Source: Dichetophora obliterata (taxonomy: Eukaryota; Arthropoda; Insecta; Diptera; Sciomyzidae). From it: 64,000 nucleotides of DNA. Shown in pieces: positions 12,337 to 23,760 of the stretch. The stretch is taken from assembly GCA_963920525.1 (NCBI GenBank), contig OY986437.1, forward strand, positions 61,479,330 to 61,543,329, read 5' to 3'. The notes under the pieces are model-generated. The model did not search any database. It saw nothing but the letters and a program-made list of their open reading frames with translations, and had not been told where the DNA came from. A program made the translations under genes and the position numbers. Position 1 is the stretch's first letter. The number at the start of each line of letters is the position of its first letter.

Positions 12337-14109
12337 TTGTGTTTTAATGTATCTGCAATTTTTAGCCAACACTGCTTGTCTTTTACTTTTTTTTTTTGCA
12401 AAAGTGTCGTTATTTTAAAGAGAACTTTTTCGTAGTAAAAAGTACCCTATGTCTTGGCCAGACACGTAAAAAATCTTGCCAAGTAAAAAGTAAGGAAAGT
12501 GTCAATTGAAGAGTAAATCCATCAAATTGTTTTCGCGTGATGCGCGTACAGAAAGACAGATGAAAATTTTGAAAAGCAGATTTTTGCATACAAATTGTTC
12601 ATAATGACCAAAAGAAAAAAAATTTAATGTTAACATTTTTTTTTTACTGTACTTTATGTATTAATGTCAGATATCTACGTACAAAACTGAGCTATTTTTA
12701 ACAAAATATACTTTCAAAGATAGATATTTAAATTTCTTTAAGAACTTCACTGACAGGTTTGATCTTTTCCTGTTTGCATCTGAACTTAATGTGTATTGCT
12801 AAAATCGAATTATTTCAGAATATAAATCAAAATTTGCACTTGAGCCGACTTTAACGTATCTTATTTATATCCTTAGATACTTAAATTTTTACATACACAC
12901 ACACACACGCGCATTTTCACAAACAAAACATCCCAACTCTCTACTACCATGATAAGCATTTTTCACCACATTCATCCTCCTCCATCAATGAAAAATCACT
13001 CCATCGAAGGAGAATTAATGATGTCAGCGATAAAACTGGAGCCGCAGCAATCGAATCCTGAAAACGTCTGCATAATTTTATCATTTATCAGTAGTGTTGA
13101 AAAAAAAAAACAATATCACAAAAAACTTGCATCTACAGAGATAAGAAAAAGTTGAAAAACAACTCAAAAAAACGTTTTTCAAGAAAAAAAAACATAGCAA
13201 CGCATCAACGAAATAAGAACATGAAATATTACCGTATAAAAATCTCGCTAATAAAAACATTTTTCAACGATTTCAACACGATAAAGTTTGGCAGGTTGGT
13301 TATTGCATTGCAGCCGTTCAAACAAGTGCCTAAAAAGCTGTGACGAATTGTCTTAAAATAAAACACAAAAAGAACGTGTGACAAGTGCGACGCTGGTGGC
13401 AACGATTGGCCAAGGAAAGCCCTTAAAAGCATTTCACAAATATCAGTGGAATGAAAGACATACAAATAAAAGTAATCAATATTATAAATTTCATTCGATT
13501 TGTCAACATTTATCGATAGAATCAAATACAATTGATAGCAAGCCGCAAGCCTAAAACTATGCTACGGGCAGCATTGAAAAAACAAGCCACTTTTTCGGTT
13601 AGGTCGATAGCAAGAACAAATGTATTTATAAAAGCCCAACGATAAAAGCACTAACTATAGAGGCTGGCAAAAACAGAAACGTTTAATCAAGCAGCATTTG
13701 CAGTTGTATGGTAGAAGGGAGGCCGTTCGCGATTTTATTTAAAAATGGTGTGAAAACTAAACCATAATTTTTTTTTAAATAATTTTAAATTTAGTACAAA
13801 ACATTTATCAAATTAAATTTTACATTTTTATGGTTCAATTATCTTTACAAATTTTATAATTTTTAAAATAAATAACACTGAAGCACAAAATACACTTTTT
13901 TCAAAAACAACAAAGTTCTAATCACCGATTCTGGTAGAGGAGACCAAAAAACCATATAGTCAGCACAAAACTGTTCACGAATTACTAAAAATACATAAAA
14001 GGGCTTAACTTTTTTTCGTCTCTTTAATTTATTTAAAATAAGAGAACACAATTAGTTAATCCAGCAACGAGTGAAAACAAAAAAAAACATTTTTTTACAT
14101 ATGTGTATG
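12337..14109. other. intergenic DNA without recognised gene
   Basis: AT-rich. A short (CA)n tract lies at 12893-12910. Several ORFs of 60-100 codons are lysine/isoleucine-rich, as expected by chance in this composition. Confidence 0.4.
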
Positions 14110-14289
14110 TACAGTGTTGCGTAAAATAATAGCAACAAAATCATTACACTGCTACAAAATCGTGTATCTTTTTAAATATTAGGTGCACACAAAAATTATT
14201 ATAGGAACCAAAGCATATATTCATACATCATATTAAAAACAAATCATATTCAAATTTGGTTTATTTTTCTTTATTAAATTTAAAATTAA

Positions 14290-16560
14290 TGTGATTTCAT
14301 TTAGTTTGTCTGAGAGCAAAACAAAAGCAACCTAAATTATATTTGGCGTAAGATTCATTATTCTTGATAACCGCTGCGCATCTGAGCGACATCGACTCTA
14401 TTAAATTAGATATGTTCGTATTAGGTATATGTTCCCAATTAAGTTTCAGGGCTTCATTAGGGACACGATATCGGAAGAAAAAAAGATCGATACCTACTTT
14501 TTTGGTATCGAAAGAAAAGTATCGATCCCCACAAAATATTGAAAGAAAAGTATCGATGCCATGAATATCGAATACTTTTTTGTATTTTTTGCATGGTAGA
14601 GCAAAGAATGTAGTCTCGTGAATCATCATTAATCATTCGATTACGTTCAAGAAACTGGCAGTTATGAACATTTTTGTTAGATGAGCACCATTTCAGAAAT
14701 GTTGAGTTTAGGTATTTTAATGAAAAAATCCCCAAAACTCCAAATATGCAAAATTTTATAAAATTTTTAGTAGAAAATTTAAGCATAGTCTTGAGTTATT
14801 GTGTGCAAAAATCAAAATTCAGACACTAAAGTTGTAGCTGTTCAAATTTGAAATTTTTTTGCGAAAATAATCAAAATGCTCTTTTCTGGCCTATCGAACA
14901 CAAAAAAAAAAAAAAAAATAAATACTTCTCACTCGAAATGACTTAAAGTATTCTTTAAAAATATTTTTGATTTATTTGCAAAAAGTTTTGGAATTACAGG
15001 GTTGTTACGGTGATCAAAATAAAGTCTTTTAAACAGTCCTGTAAAACTTAAGAAGCAATCATAAATCTGATAATCACACATTTATATATCACTATATTTT
15101 AAATAAAAATAACGATTTAAGTTATATGAAAATGAAAAAATAAATAAAATTAAATACTTATTTTTGAGCTCATGTTAAGAAAAGCTAATACAATTTTTTT
15201 GCTATTATTACTATAGTAATATGTTGTGATAAAAACCATTTAGTTATTATAAGTTATGGAAAAATGATTTTAAAAATGAAAATAAAGAAATCGTTTATGA
15301 ATATTTTTGAAAACTGTAATATTTGCAAAACCTGTTTAAAAAAATGTTAATACAAAAATAAAAGTTTTTTGTTCATCTCTTGCGTTTTCTTTATTGCTTT
15401 CGTTGTTCAACAAAATTTTACAAACATTTAGAAATAAAAAACACCAAAAAGTTGGGGAAACTTACTGTTCTCGATGATATTTTAGGTGCTTAACCATATT
15501 GGTGGTGATTCCACTTATTTTTATTTGCTTAAAACGAACAAATGCAAAATTGTACGCTGCATTGCGTGTAAAAATTTTTATGCATCTGATTTTTTTGGCA
15601 ACATTTAATTTTCTTTGTACAATGATGCACATTTTGTTTCGATACTAGGTAAAAAGAATCGATACCATCAAATATCGAATAGACCCGAAGCATCGAAAAA
15701 ATACTCGTATCGGAAGAAAAAGTATCGATACTCTAAAGTATCGATATGATATTCGTGTCCCTAGGCTTCATACAGTGCAGTCTTATTGGAAAACCTTTGA
15801 CCAGAAACTTTTACCTTCAAAATCCCAAAAAGATTTTCATTGGGATTCAAGTAAGTCATTATGACTGTGCCGGCCAATCAAGGACTTGAATCTCATTGCC
15901 TCTAATGTAATCTTTGATGAGCTTTGAAGTGTGCTTCGGGTCGTAGTCGGGCTGAAACGTTCACTGAAGCGACATATTTCACTCTGAATGTGGTTGTATC
16001 TTGCTTTCTAAAATGTCATTATATACAAATCGATCCATAATTCCATCGATTTTTTGAAATGGTTCAACTTCATTATAGGAAAAAGAAGTGCAGAAAAAAA
16101 TTTATTTTGCAGTTTCGGGCTTCAAGTCGTGTACCTGGGTGGCGCCGTACCGTGCACATCCCATCTGAATTAATCAAGTTGAATTTTGATTCATCGCTAG
16201 AAAACGGTTTTCGATTTTTGAACGGTCCAATTTAGGTGATCCTTTGCAAGACTGAGTCTAAAAAACAATAAATTGCAACTTGTTGTCACAATTTCAGACA
16301 GAATTGCTTAAATTGTAACACCTCACCTTGTTTCTTATGCTTAGCTGTAAGCAAAGGTTTCTCTGCCGGTTTGTAACTTCTTTAATTGTTCTCAACGGCT
16401 CGTCACCAAACAGTGCTGTGATGGATATCTGAATCAAGTGTCCGAACAACCTCTTTGGATGTGGCAAATGCATTTCGTTTGAACACGCCACAAATGTTCC
16501 TGTCATCACGCAGCAATGTCTTTCGCGGCCGCCCTCTTTAATGTACCGTTGTTACGTCTT
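14290..16560 (-). pseudogene. Tc1 transposase remains, split by a hAT insertion
   Basis: Minus-strand reading. Near 16560-16290 is an N-terminal HTH region (RRNNGTLKRAAAKDIAA, KEVTNRQRNLC). Near 16200 is SDESKFNLINSDGMCTVRR with the first catalytic Asp. Near 15950-15870 is FQPDYDPKHTSKLIKDYI followed by VLDWPAQS, where the second catalytic Asp can be recognised. Stops and frame changes separate these blocks, and the NPIEN block is damaged. The 1306-bp hAT element lies within the 3' part. A short intron-like break ending TTTTTTAG precedes the DESKF block. The gene cannot make a working protein. Boundaries are approximate. Confidence 0.8.
14458..15763. mobile_element. non-autonomous hAT element, 1306 bp, with perfect 8-bp target duplication
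   Basis: The terminal inverted repeats are TAGGGACACGA. GGCTTCAT occurs immediately outside both ends (14450-14457 and 15764-15771). An 8-bp duplication together with a TAGGG terminus is diagnostic of the hAT superfamily. The subterminal 120 bp at both ends are crowded with TATCGAT words (AAGTATCGATNCC and similar), plausible transposase binding repeats. No transposase ORF remains. It is inserted in the Tc1 transposase pseudogene. Confidence 0.9.
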
Positions 16561-17796
16561 TTGTGATGGTATATTTCTTTATTAATCTGCAAACTATTAA
16601 CTGATATCAAACTGTTTCACGTTAGATATTTGTGAATTTCCGTTTTTATATTTGGAAATAATTTGCAATTTAAAAGCTTCACAGTATTTAAAAAGTGCCA
16701 TTATAAATGGAACAGTCAATGTCACAACTAGCGCAAAAACAAAAGTAAGCTTAAATGTTTATGACTTACAAACAACACGTGCTTTACAATAACGCAACTT
16801 TTACCGGTAATTCTTGGAACTTCTGTTCTCTTTTTACATTTTTCAAATTTTATTGCTTTTGTTTTGCTCTCAGACAAATTGAATGTAGCAACATTAATTT
16901 GAAATTTAATTAGAAAAACAAAAACAAAACCAAATTTGAATTTGATTTGTTTTATATATGATGTATGAATAAATGCTTTGATTCCTATAATCTTTTTGTG
17001 TGTCCCCAATATTAAAAAAGATACACGATTTTGTTGCAGCGCACTTATTTTGTTGCTATTGTTTTGCGCAACACTGTATATTAGGCCGAGTCGGTCTTCA
17101 TAATAAAGAAAAAAAAATTGGCAAGCTGGGACTAAAATATTCTTTGGCTTATTGTTGTACCCTCCACGAAAGGATTTCATAAAGTGTTAACCCGTAGGCT
17201 TTTTGGAATTTTTTTAAACATTTTCCTTTTTTTGGGCAAAACCTACTTTTTGTATAGGAATATTCTATTCTCAGGTGTTTTAACTTTTTTGGATTCATTT
17301 TTATGTAATTTAGACCTCAATCGGCATAACTACGTCATTTCTTGTTCGATTACACGGTGTTACAAAAAATAAATTTTTTTCTGTCCTATGAACCAAATGC
17401 ACATACACGTCAGAATTTTTTTTTAAGTTTGAAGTATAAAGCTCGTAGTGGCCTGTGTGGAAGCCTTTGGACCGATTTTTAACCCTTTTTCAGTGATCTA
17501 ATTGAGCTGATTTTTTGCAGGCAGACTCGTGGAAATATCTGTAGCACGTCAAATTTTTTAAAAACAATTTTTATCAATTCTCAGATTTTCCCCAATTTTT
17601 ATGATTTTTGAAAAAAAAATATTTTTTTCGCTTTTCTTAGCATAACTTGAAGGGACTCCAAATTTTTAAACTACTAAAGCGTTAGGAAAAAAAAAATGTT
17701 TTTTGACCCATCCTACTCGATATAGTTGTAGTTAATCAGTAGTAACCTTCTCACACTAAACAGTTTTTGACTTTTACAACACTTACAACTGGTCTA

Positions 17797-17935
17797 GGGG
17801 CCCTCAAACGATACTACATGTCCATCCAACTTCCATCGGACATGTCCATCCGCCTTGATTTCTTGCACACGAACGATACTACATGTGTGATGACTTGACA
17901 GGTCGGATGGACATGTAGTATCGTTTGAGGGCCCC
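17797..17935. repeat. 139-bp hairpin with 34-bp arms
   Basis: GGGGCCCTCAAACGATACTA at 17797 pairs almost perfectly with the inverted copy ending 17935, about 34 bp per arm. A third ACGATACTACATGT word lies in the loop (17873-17886). It sits within the left half of the TTA-flanked element. Confidence 0.75.
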
Positions 17936-18019
17936 TTCTGACAGATGAAATAAGGAATTGCAATATTGTTTTAAGTTCTGTTGTGCGAAATCGTATTTCT
18001 ATATATTTCATCTGAAAAA

Positions 18020-18152
18020 AATGCAGTGTCCGACGCGAAATAACTTTTGTTACGTTTGTGGCTTATTCGCACCAAGTAAAAATTTCAAAAATATTACTAA
18101 AACAGTGGTGAATTCGTTTCAGTGGAGATTTTTGATAATGTTCCCGAAATAA
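18020..18152 (+). pseudogene. N-terminal fragment of repeat-encoded CYVCG protein
   Basis: Starting at ATG 18021 the frame reads MQCPTRNNFCYVCGLF and then KNFKNITKTVV. I recognise CYVCGxF...ITxxV as the N-terminus of a family found in many copies in aphid, tick, spider and fly genomes, known mostly as uncharacterised repeat proteins. The CxxC suggests the start of a zinc-binding module. After about 30 residues the frame loses similarity, at the point where the body of the protein is deleted. The C-terminal part of the same family follows about 90 bases downstream, which supports one internally deleted gene. Confidence 0.6.
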
Positions 18153-18240
18153 GCGATGCAGAATCAACAGTTGTACCAAAACTGCTATCAACTTCATGCA
18201 GGTATTTTTTTTAAGAAGTCATTCAGTAACTTTATGTTTT

Positions 18241-18564
18241 TTAATGATTGAGCAGTTTCTTGGCAACAAACGAGCTGCCAATTATAAAAATATTGTCGCA
18301 GAAATGATTTCGGCATATGGCGAAATGGGCATTATGTCGCTAAAGATCCATTTTCTTCACAATCATTTAGATTTTTTCCCTGATGATTTAGCAGCTTGTA
18401 GCGATGAGCATGGCGAAAGGTTCCATCAGGACATTGCGGCTATTGAAAAGCGCTTTAAAGGAAAAGGGATTACGCATATGCTTGGCGAATACTGTTGGTC
18501 TATTTGTCGCGATACTGAAGCAAATGCTTACAACCGCAAAAATAAAAGGCCTAAATTTCTTTAA
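18241..18564 (+). pseudogene. C-terminal fragment of the same repeat-encoded protein (GERFHQDI motif)
   Basis: The frame contains NYKNIVAEMISAYGEMGI, MSLKIHFLHNHLDFFPDDL, SDEHGERFHQDIAAIEKRF and MLGEYCWSICRD, ending at TAA 18562-18564. The string HFLHxHLDFFPxxL-SDEHGERFHQDI-EKRYxG-YCW is the best conserved part of the same arthropod family. Upstream sequence (18160-18240) does not encode the central part of that family. No catalytic residues can be assigned. The protein is probably the transposase or an accessory protein of the surrounding TIR element, judging from its position between matched TIRs; a captured host exon is less likely because the family is highly repetitive in arthropods. Confidence 0.7.
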
Positions 18565-18889
18565 AAACATTAAAATTTTTAATGTAACAATTCTTTATTT
18601 TTATAAAACAAAAGTAATAAAAAAATTGTTTTTTAACGAACTGACCCCTTAAAAAAAAACGATAACCATTAAAAAAAATATATACTTCAAACTTAAAAAA
18701 AAAAATTCTGACGTGTACATGAAAATCGCCGATACACGTGTATTTTTATTTTTTATACCCTTTCCAAAAAAGTAAATTTGGTTCATAGGACAGAATGTGT
18801 GTAACACGGTGTTATTTTCGATAAACCACCGTTAGAAATGTAATAAAATTCTTCACGTATTCTTTACACGAATGTACGGGTATTTTTAA

Positions 18890-21104
18890 CCCTTTCGTGA
18901 AGAGGGGCGAAGAAACCCCGTAAAACAGAAATATAACGGATTAAAATGTCCAACAAAAATATATTTCATAACATTCTACTATAAGTCTCTGAATAAACCA
19001 AAGCTCATAATTCAACTTTAACGCCAGAAATTAGTCAAAACTTAACATGTGTTTAATTGTTAATTTCATTAATTTCATACGTAATCAGAATTGGTGCTTA
19101 AATGTGGAAATGGGTATACCAATAAAGTCCTCATTTAAGAGGGTGTTACAGGTCGTACTCTTCCTTGCCAATTCGTCGGCCAAATTGTTATCCTCGATAT
19201 CCCATATGTGTACCCATATGTGTATGGGTACCCATATGAGGTGAATCCTGAGTAGCCTTGCCATCTCGTTAAGAGATCTGCGGCACTCAGTGAGAGTTTT
19301 AGAGTGGTCAATATTTGAGTTCAGTGCTTTCAGTGCAGCTTGGCTATCTGACAAGATGGAAATACTCTTTCCTTCAAGGTCTTTTTGACCTAGAATCTTA
19401 GCGGTTTCGTGAATAGCCATCATTTCCGCTTGGCAGACACATCTAAAGGACGCTTCGATTTCGATATTATGGGAGTAAATACTTTCCCCTACTTGTTCTC
19501 GAAGTTTGGATCCATCTGTGAAGATTTTTATGCCGGAAGTTTTATGGGGGATTTTGTTTGCCCAGTCTAGCCGTGCAGGGATGAGAACTACGTAGTTCTT
19601 TTCAAGATTTAAGCACGGCACACAGTATTCTGTTTTTTTCGGGTGCAGACGAGTTCAGAATAATTGTGTGGGCTCAGTCTGAGGGCTACTATGTTGGCAC
19701 ATTCCCTGGCAAAAATATCGAGAGGAGGAAGGTGAAGCATGACATTAAGGGCGCTTGTTGGTGTTGAGGACAGTGCCCCAGTAATACATAGACCTGCTCT
19801 TCTTTGCACCTTTGCAAACTTCTGAAGTGCAGTTGTCTTATCAAGGGGCCTCCACCATACCAGTGAGCCATATATAAGTATGGGCGTACAATTGTTGTAT
19901 AAATCCAGCATACTATTTTCGAGAAAAAACCCCATTTTTTACCTTTAGCTTTTTTATAGGCAAATAGTGCTATGTTTGCCTTTTTAACACGTTCCTTAAT
20001 GTTAACATTCCAGATAAGCTTCTTATCCAGAATAACTCCTAGGTATTTCGTGCTGTCGCTAAAGATCAACCTCGTGCCGTTCAGACGCGTAGGTTCTAAG
20101 TTGGGGATTTTATATTTCCTAGTGAAAAGGATTAGAACTGTTTTCTTGGGGCTTACACTTAAACCACACGAGGATGCCCATCTCGAAAGAATTAAGAGTG
20201 CTCTCTCCATGAGTTGACAGAGAGTCTGGGGAAACTTTCCGCTAAAAATGATTTCAATATCGTCTGCATAAGCAACAACCTTGTAGCCTTCCCCCTCTAT
20301 GATATGCAACAGCTGGTCAACCGTCACGGACCACAGAAGTGGAAACAAAAATCCTCCCTGTGGAGTACCTCTGCTTACAAACCAGCGAGTGGAGGATCCC
20401 CCCCAGTTCTGAGTTCACCATCCTGCCCAAAAGCATTTGGTATATGAAACTCACGAGAAAATCCTTCACCCCCAGTTCCGAAAAGGACGAGGTAACTGCA
20501 CATGGGAGGACGTTATTGAATGCCCCTGCTACATCTAGAAAAGTAGTAAGCGCGTATTCTTTGTTCTCAAGTAATATTTCGATACACAAGAGAGTGGAGA
20601 GCTGTTTCTGTAGATCTGCCATTAATGTAGGCATGCTGGCATTTTAGAAGCCTGTCAAGTTCCGGCTTAAGAAGAAGCCCAATAAGTCATTCTAGAATTT
20701 TAACCAGGAAGGAAGAGAGGCTTATAGGTCTGAAGTAATTTGATTTAGTGTGAGAGGTCTTAGCCGCTTTCGGTATAAAGATAACTTTTGTCCCTCTCCA
20801 AGCTGGAATAAAGTTAAGGAGTAGGCAACCATAGTAGATTGCCTGAAGCCAGGGTACTATTGCATTGAAGCTATAGTGAAGTTGGGCTCGTATAATTTCA
20901 TCGGGACTCGGAGATTTGTAAGGTTGGAATGAATAGATCGCCCATCTTAAAAATTGCACTATAAGTCACCATTGAAAAGTGACATGTAATCTATAAATCC
21001 AAAGATGAGTGCTTACAGAATTTTATGAAAACTATTTTTGTTGGACATTTTAACCAGTAATATCCTTGTTTTATGGAGTTTTTTTGCCCTTTTTCAGAAA
21101 AGGG
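18890..21104. mobile_element. degenerate TTAA-type TIR element carrying a LINE insertion
   Basis: The left end reads TTAA-CCCTTTCGTGAAGAGGGGCG (TTAA at 18886-18889). The right end, reversed, reads CCCTTTTCTGAAAAAGGGC next to TCAA, a one-base change from TTAA. Homology between the ends runs about 90 bp and includes TTAAAATGTCCAACAAAAAT on both sides. TTAA and CCC ends suggest a piggyBac-like element. Its centre is now occupied by a truncated LINE. Confidence 0.6.
19085..20959 (-). pseudogene. LOA/I-like non-LTR retrotransposon fragment: RT plus RNase H
   Basis: Minus-strand reading. Near 20959-20687 is the start of the RT domain (YKSPSPDEI, then FRPISLSSFLVKILE). Next come TTFLDVAGAFNNVL at about 20540 and the catalytic YADDIEIIFSG at about 20270. 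The RT thumb region ends with KYLGVILDKKLIW. At 19550-19100 is an RNase H domain (KIFTDGSKL, SILSDSQAALKAL, IHLIWVPIH, NNLADELARKS). RT followed by RNase H without integrase is typical of the I/LOA/R1 group; the wording looks closest to LOA-clade elements. At least three frame changes and several stops break it, and the endonuclease ORF is absent (5' truncation). It is inserted in the TTAA-type element. Confidence 0.82.
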
Positions 21105-23119
21105 TCAAAACACATCCCATGCATTGAAGAGTTAGAGGTTTAAAATATTTCCACAACAATGTTCCTCACAGTATTTTACATAAATCTGCTGAGCACATCT
21201 TATACCTTAAATGCAAGGGTTATATGGATTCCTATGCCAATTCGCTGTAACAATGTTCAAAAGCGGGAAACTTTAACCCTCCTCTGAAATAAAACTCAGT
21301 TGTAAACTTTTAAAACACCGATACACGTATTTTTCTGTTCTGATAACAGAATTGTTATTAGAACTTTGTTATTTTTTTTTTGTGTTGAACAGTGTAATAT
21401 AAAAATGATATTTAATCATGCTGATTGTGGAAATAAATGATGTGTCATACAAAACGATTTATAAAATGTAAACTTAAATTTACATTATTTTACAGCGAAA
21501 ACAACTTTTACCATACCTTTTGAGGAAAATGTAAATTTTTTAGAGGTTTTTTGGAAATAATATAAAAAAGATAAATGCTGAGGTAGCAGTAAATATATTT
21601 TTTTTTTCTAGAGTGATTTAATTGAACATGCAACCCAAAACGATTAAAAAAAATAACAATTTTAGTATGTAACAGAAGAAATTTTAATTTAATGTGCCTT
21701 GCAATTATTTATAAAAAGTAACAAATAATCCTCTATTGTTAGCAACATATATGACATCAAATTAATCTTAGTATAAGAACATAAAATCCATTGCAGGATA
21801 TTACTATTTTCCTCAAATTATGAATCGAACCTTTAGTACACCGGAAATTGTTTATATGAATGCATTTCGGTAAATAAACCTGATTTGATGTCAAGATAAA
21901 AGCTGCATTTCTTCTTCTGCGACAGTAACAGGAACTCGACACAAATCAACAATGTTTGTAATAAATTATTTAGAGCTTGATTAAAGCACACACCCACAAC
22001 TACGTTATAGATAATCTGTACAAAATTAAAATAATAACCAACCGGATGCAACCGTCTGCACCAAAGATAAGTGTTAAATGCACAAAAATGAATGTAGAAT
22101 TTTGGAAAACGGCTTGTTTTTTCGATAATGCAGTCTGCTGGCATTTATGCCAGTGTCACCAAAACCGCAAACTCATTTGCATTTTTAGGCAATTTTAGGT
22201 TTACGATGAAATTTCCTAATTTCGTCAGTGACACAACTAAATAGCTTGTTTCTTTTTTTCTTTGAAACAATCAAAATTATTGCAATTCCAATGTATTCTG
22301 TCTATCTGTCGGTGCAATGCTTAAACTTTGACAGCTATGCAAGCCCATGGCCAAAACACAACTTGCTGCAGCAGAAACTCATGCCACCCTCCTCCCCAAC
22401 ATGAAATTGATTCACAATATTTTACAAAATTGACTGCGTTTATCGCTGATAGTCGTTCGATGGGAGTAAGTGTGTGTGTGTGTGTGTGTGCGTGTGTGTT
22501 GGCGTTTTTGACAAATGGTTTTCATGATTTGACATGAATATGCAATGAGCCGCCATTGCTTATTGTTATTGTTGCTGGTGTTGTAGATCGGCTGGTGCCG
22601 CTTTTGAAATTGATTTGTTGCCGACTATCATGGAGAAAATTCAATTTTAGCGCTGTTGGTCTTCGTCATTGGCAACTACATTCGCGTCGTCGCACAGTGT
22701 AACCATAGCGGCCATAACTTAAAACAAAATAGCTCATGTTTTTAAGTAGTGACTACATGGATTTGCATTAGACTGACCCAAAAAAACCAAACCCGCCAGA
22801 GTACCTTCGGAATGTCTGCCTGTCCAAGGCCAAGAAAAAGGGTGATGGTTGGATATTTGGTGGAGAATTCATGCGGCACGGCATATGAATTGATCTCAAA
22901 ATGAGTTCATTCTTGAAGCAAGGCTCCTGAATTCCTGCAAAACAAAACCTCCATCTGAACCTTGATCGTTGGTGCTAAATTTTGGCATTAAGTTATCATA
23001 ACATATAGAATTGTAACGCTTTTGATAGACGATCAATCCAATCTAACTTGAAGTACGGGGCCAGTCATCCATGAGTAGACCTTATCTATCGTTGGCTACA
23101 GACCTTTTTTTTAGAATTA
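21105..23119. other. intergenic DNA without recognised gene
   Basis: No supportable ORF. A minus ORF at 21833-22144 (103 codons) is Cys/Phe-rich and has no motif I recognise. A GT microsatellite lies at 22461-22500. Confidence 0.4.
22461..22500. repeat. (GT)n microsatellite
   Basis: About 40 bases of nearly pure GT with one C interruption. Confidence 0.9.
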
Positions 23120-23439
23120 GGGTTCCATGTAAGAGACATGCGCTTGTTCGAGTCTCAATAACTGCAGCAATATTGCGCAACATATCGAAGTATCACGTTC
23201 GATGCAAAAATCTGGCAACTATTGAAACGTCAAACGTTCTAGCGCGTAGAAATTTGGCATTTGACGCTCGCAAAATGCAAGAACTCGGTAACATGAATAT
23301 TTATACTGCACGTTAGACATGGAAGAGGAAAGGTTAGCAAAATTGGTATTTATTGCAATCTACTTTATATTAAATGGCAATTACTTATCATACTCATATA
23401 CAGATATTAATTTATTTTCCATTTTTAGCAAAAAATTGA

Positions 23440-23740
23440 GGCAATCGTTAACACAACTGCTGTTCAGGTGTCGGCTTGACATGGAGCCCGATTTTGTAGG
23501 AGGAACGAGGAAGAGGTTTGTTTTATGGGAGCAAATGTGTAGAGATGCAACAAGTTGGGAATTCTTCGAAGAATTTGATGGCATTTATGGCAGACGACAT
23601 TCAATTTAGCCCCCAGCGGAAAATCTTCAAAGTTCCGTGCCAGATTGCGCTGTTACGTGCGAAGCAAGTGTTGATGAGAAAGCCAGTGACTCAGATAAAA
23701 GTGAAGTTGAAAGTTGCCACATAAAGAAGCGGCCTAAAAG
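23440..23740 (+). pseudogene. Harbinger ORF2-type DNA-binding protein (MADF/trihelix-like), broken
   Basis: The plus-strand frame contains MEPDFVGGTRKRFVLWEQM followed by FFEEFDGIYGRRHSI and a stop at 23607-23609. In another frame downstream (23610-23740) reads NLQSSVPDCAVTCEASVDEK and then KKRPKRIISQYK, which looks like the acidic and basic tail of the same protein. The FVGGTRKxFVLWE string is typical of MADF/Myb-SANT-like partners that Harbinger transposases need for nuclear import and DNA binding. A possible first exon (MEEERLAK at 23319) ends in an intron-like stretch with TTTTTAG at about 23430. Frame changes make it non-functional as sequenced. Confidence 0.6.
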
Positions 23741-23760
23741 AATTATTTCGCAATATAAAA

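Larger units (their letters stand above)
14112..17076. mobile_element. decayed Tc1-type transposon with ~230-bp TIRs, carrying a hAT insertion
   Basis: The ends are CAGTGTTGCGTAAAATAATA (left) and, read backwards, CAGTGTTGCGCAAAACAATA (right), with TA on both sides (14110-14111, 17077-17078). Homology between the ends continues about 230 bp, including AAAGATACACGATTTTGT-type sequence and a shared GTTTGTCTGAGAGCAAAACA motif. The internal transposase is on the minus strand and broken. Subtracting the 1306-bp hAT insertion and its 8-bp duplication leaves about 1.65 kb, normal for a Tc1 element. Confidence 0.88.
17353..18811. mobile_element. TIR transposon with 3-bp TTA duplication and CAC termini, internally deleted
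   Basis: The left end CACGGTGTTACA and right end (reverse complement CACCGTGTTACA) are followed inward on both sides by TTCTGTCCTATGAACCAAAT, then ACACGTCAGAATTTTTTTTT and AAGTTTGAAGTATA. TTA is present outside both ends (17350-17352, 18812-18814). Inside are the N- and C-terminal parts of one arthropod protein family, in order and on the same strand, with the middle missing. The CAC terminus and 3-bp duplication would fit the CACTA/Mirage/Chapaev group, but that assignment is inference. Confidence 0.82.

Noticed and set aside
13229..13531. 100-codon minus ORF
   Set aside because: No domain, biased Phe/Leu/Tyr composition, and overlapping plus ORFs of the same size; chance ORF in AT-rich DNA.
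18196..18564. 122-codon ORF as a host gene
   Set aside because: Contains the repeat-family motif SDEHGERFHQDI and lies between matched TIRs with a TTA duplication, so it belongs to a transposon.
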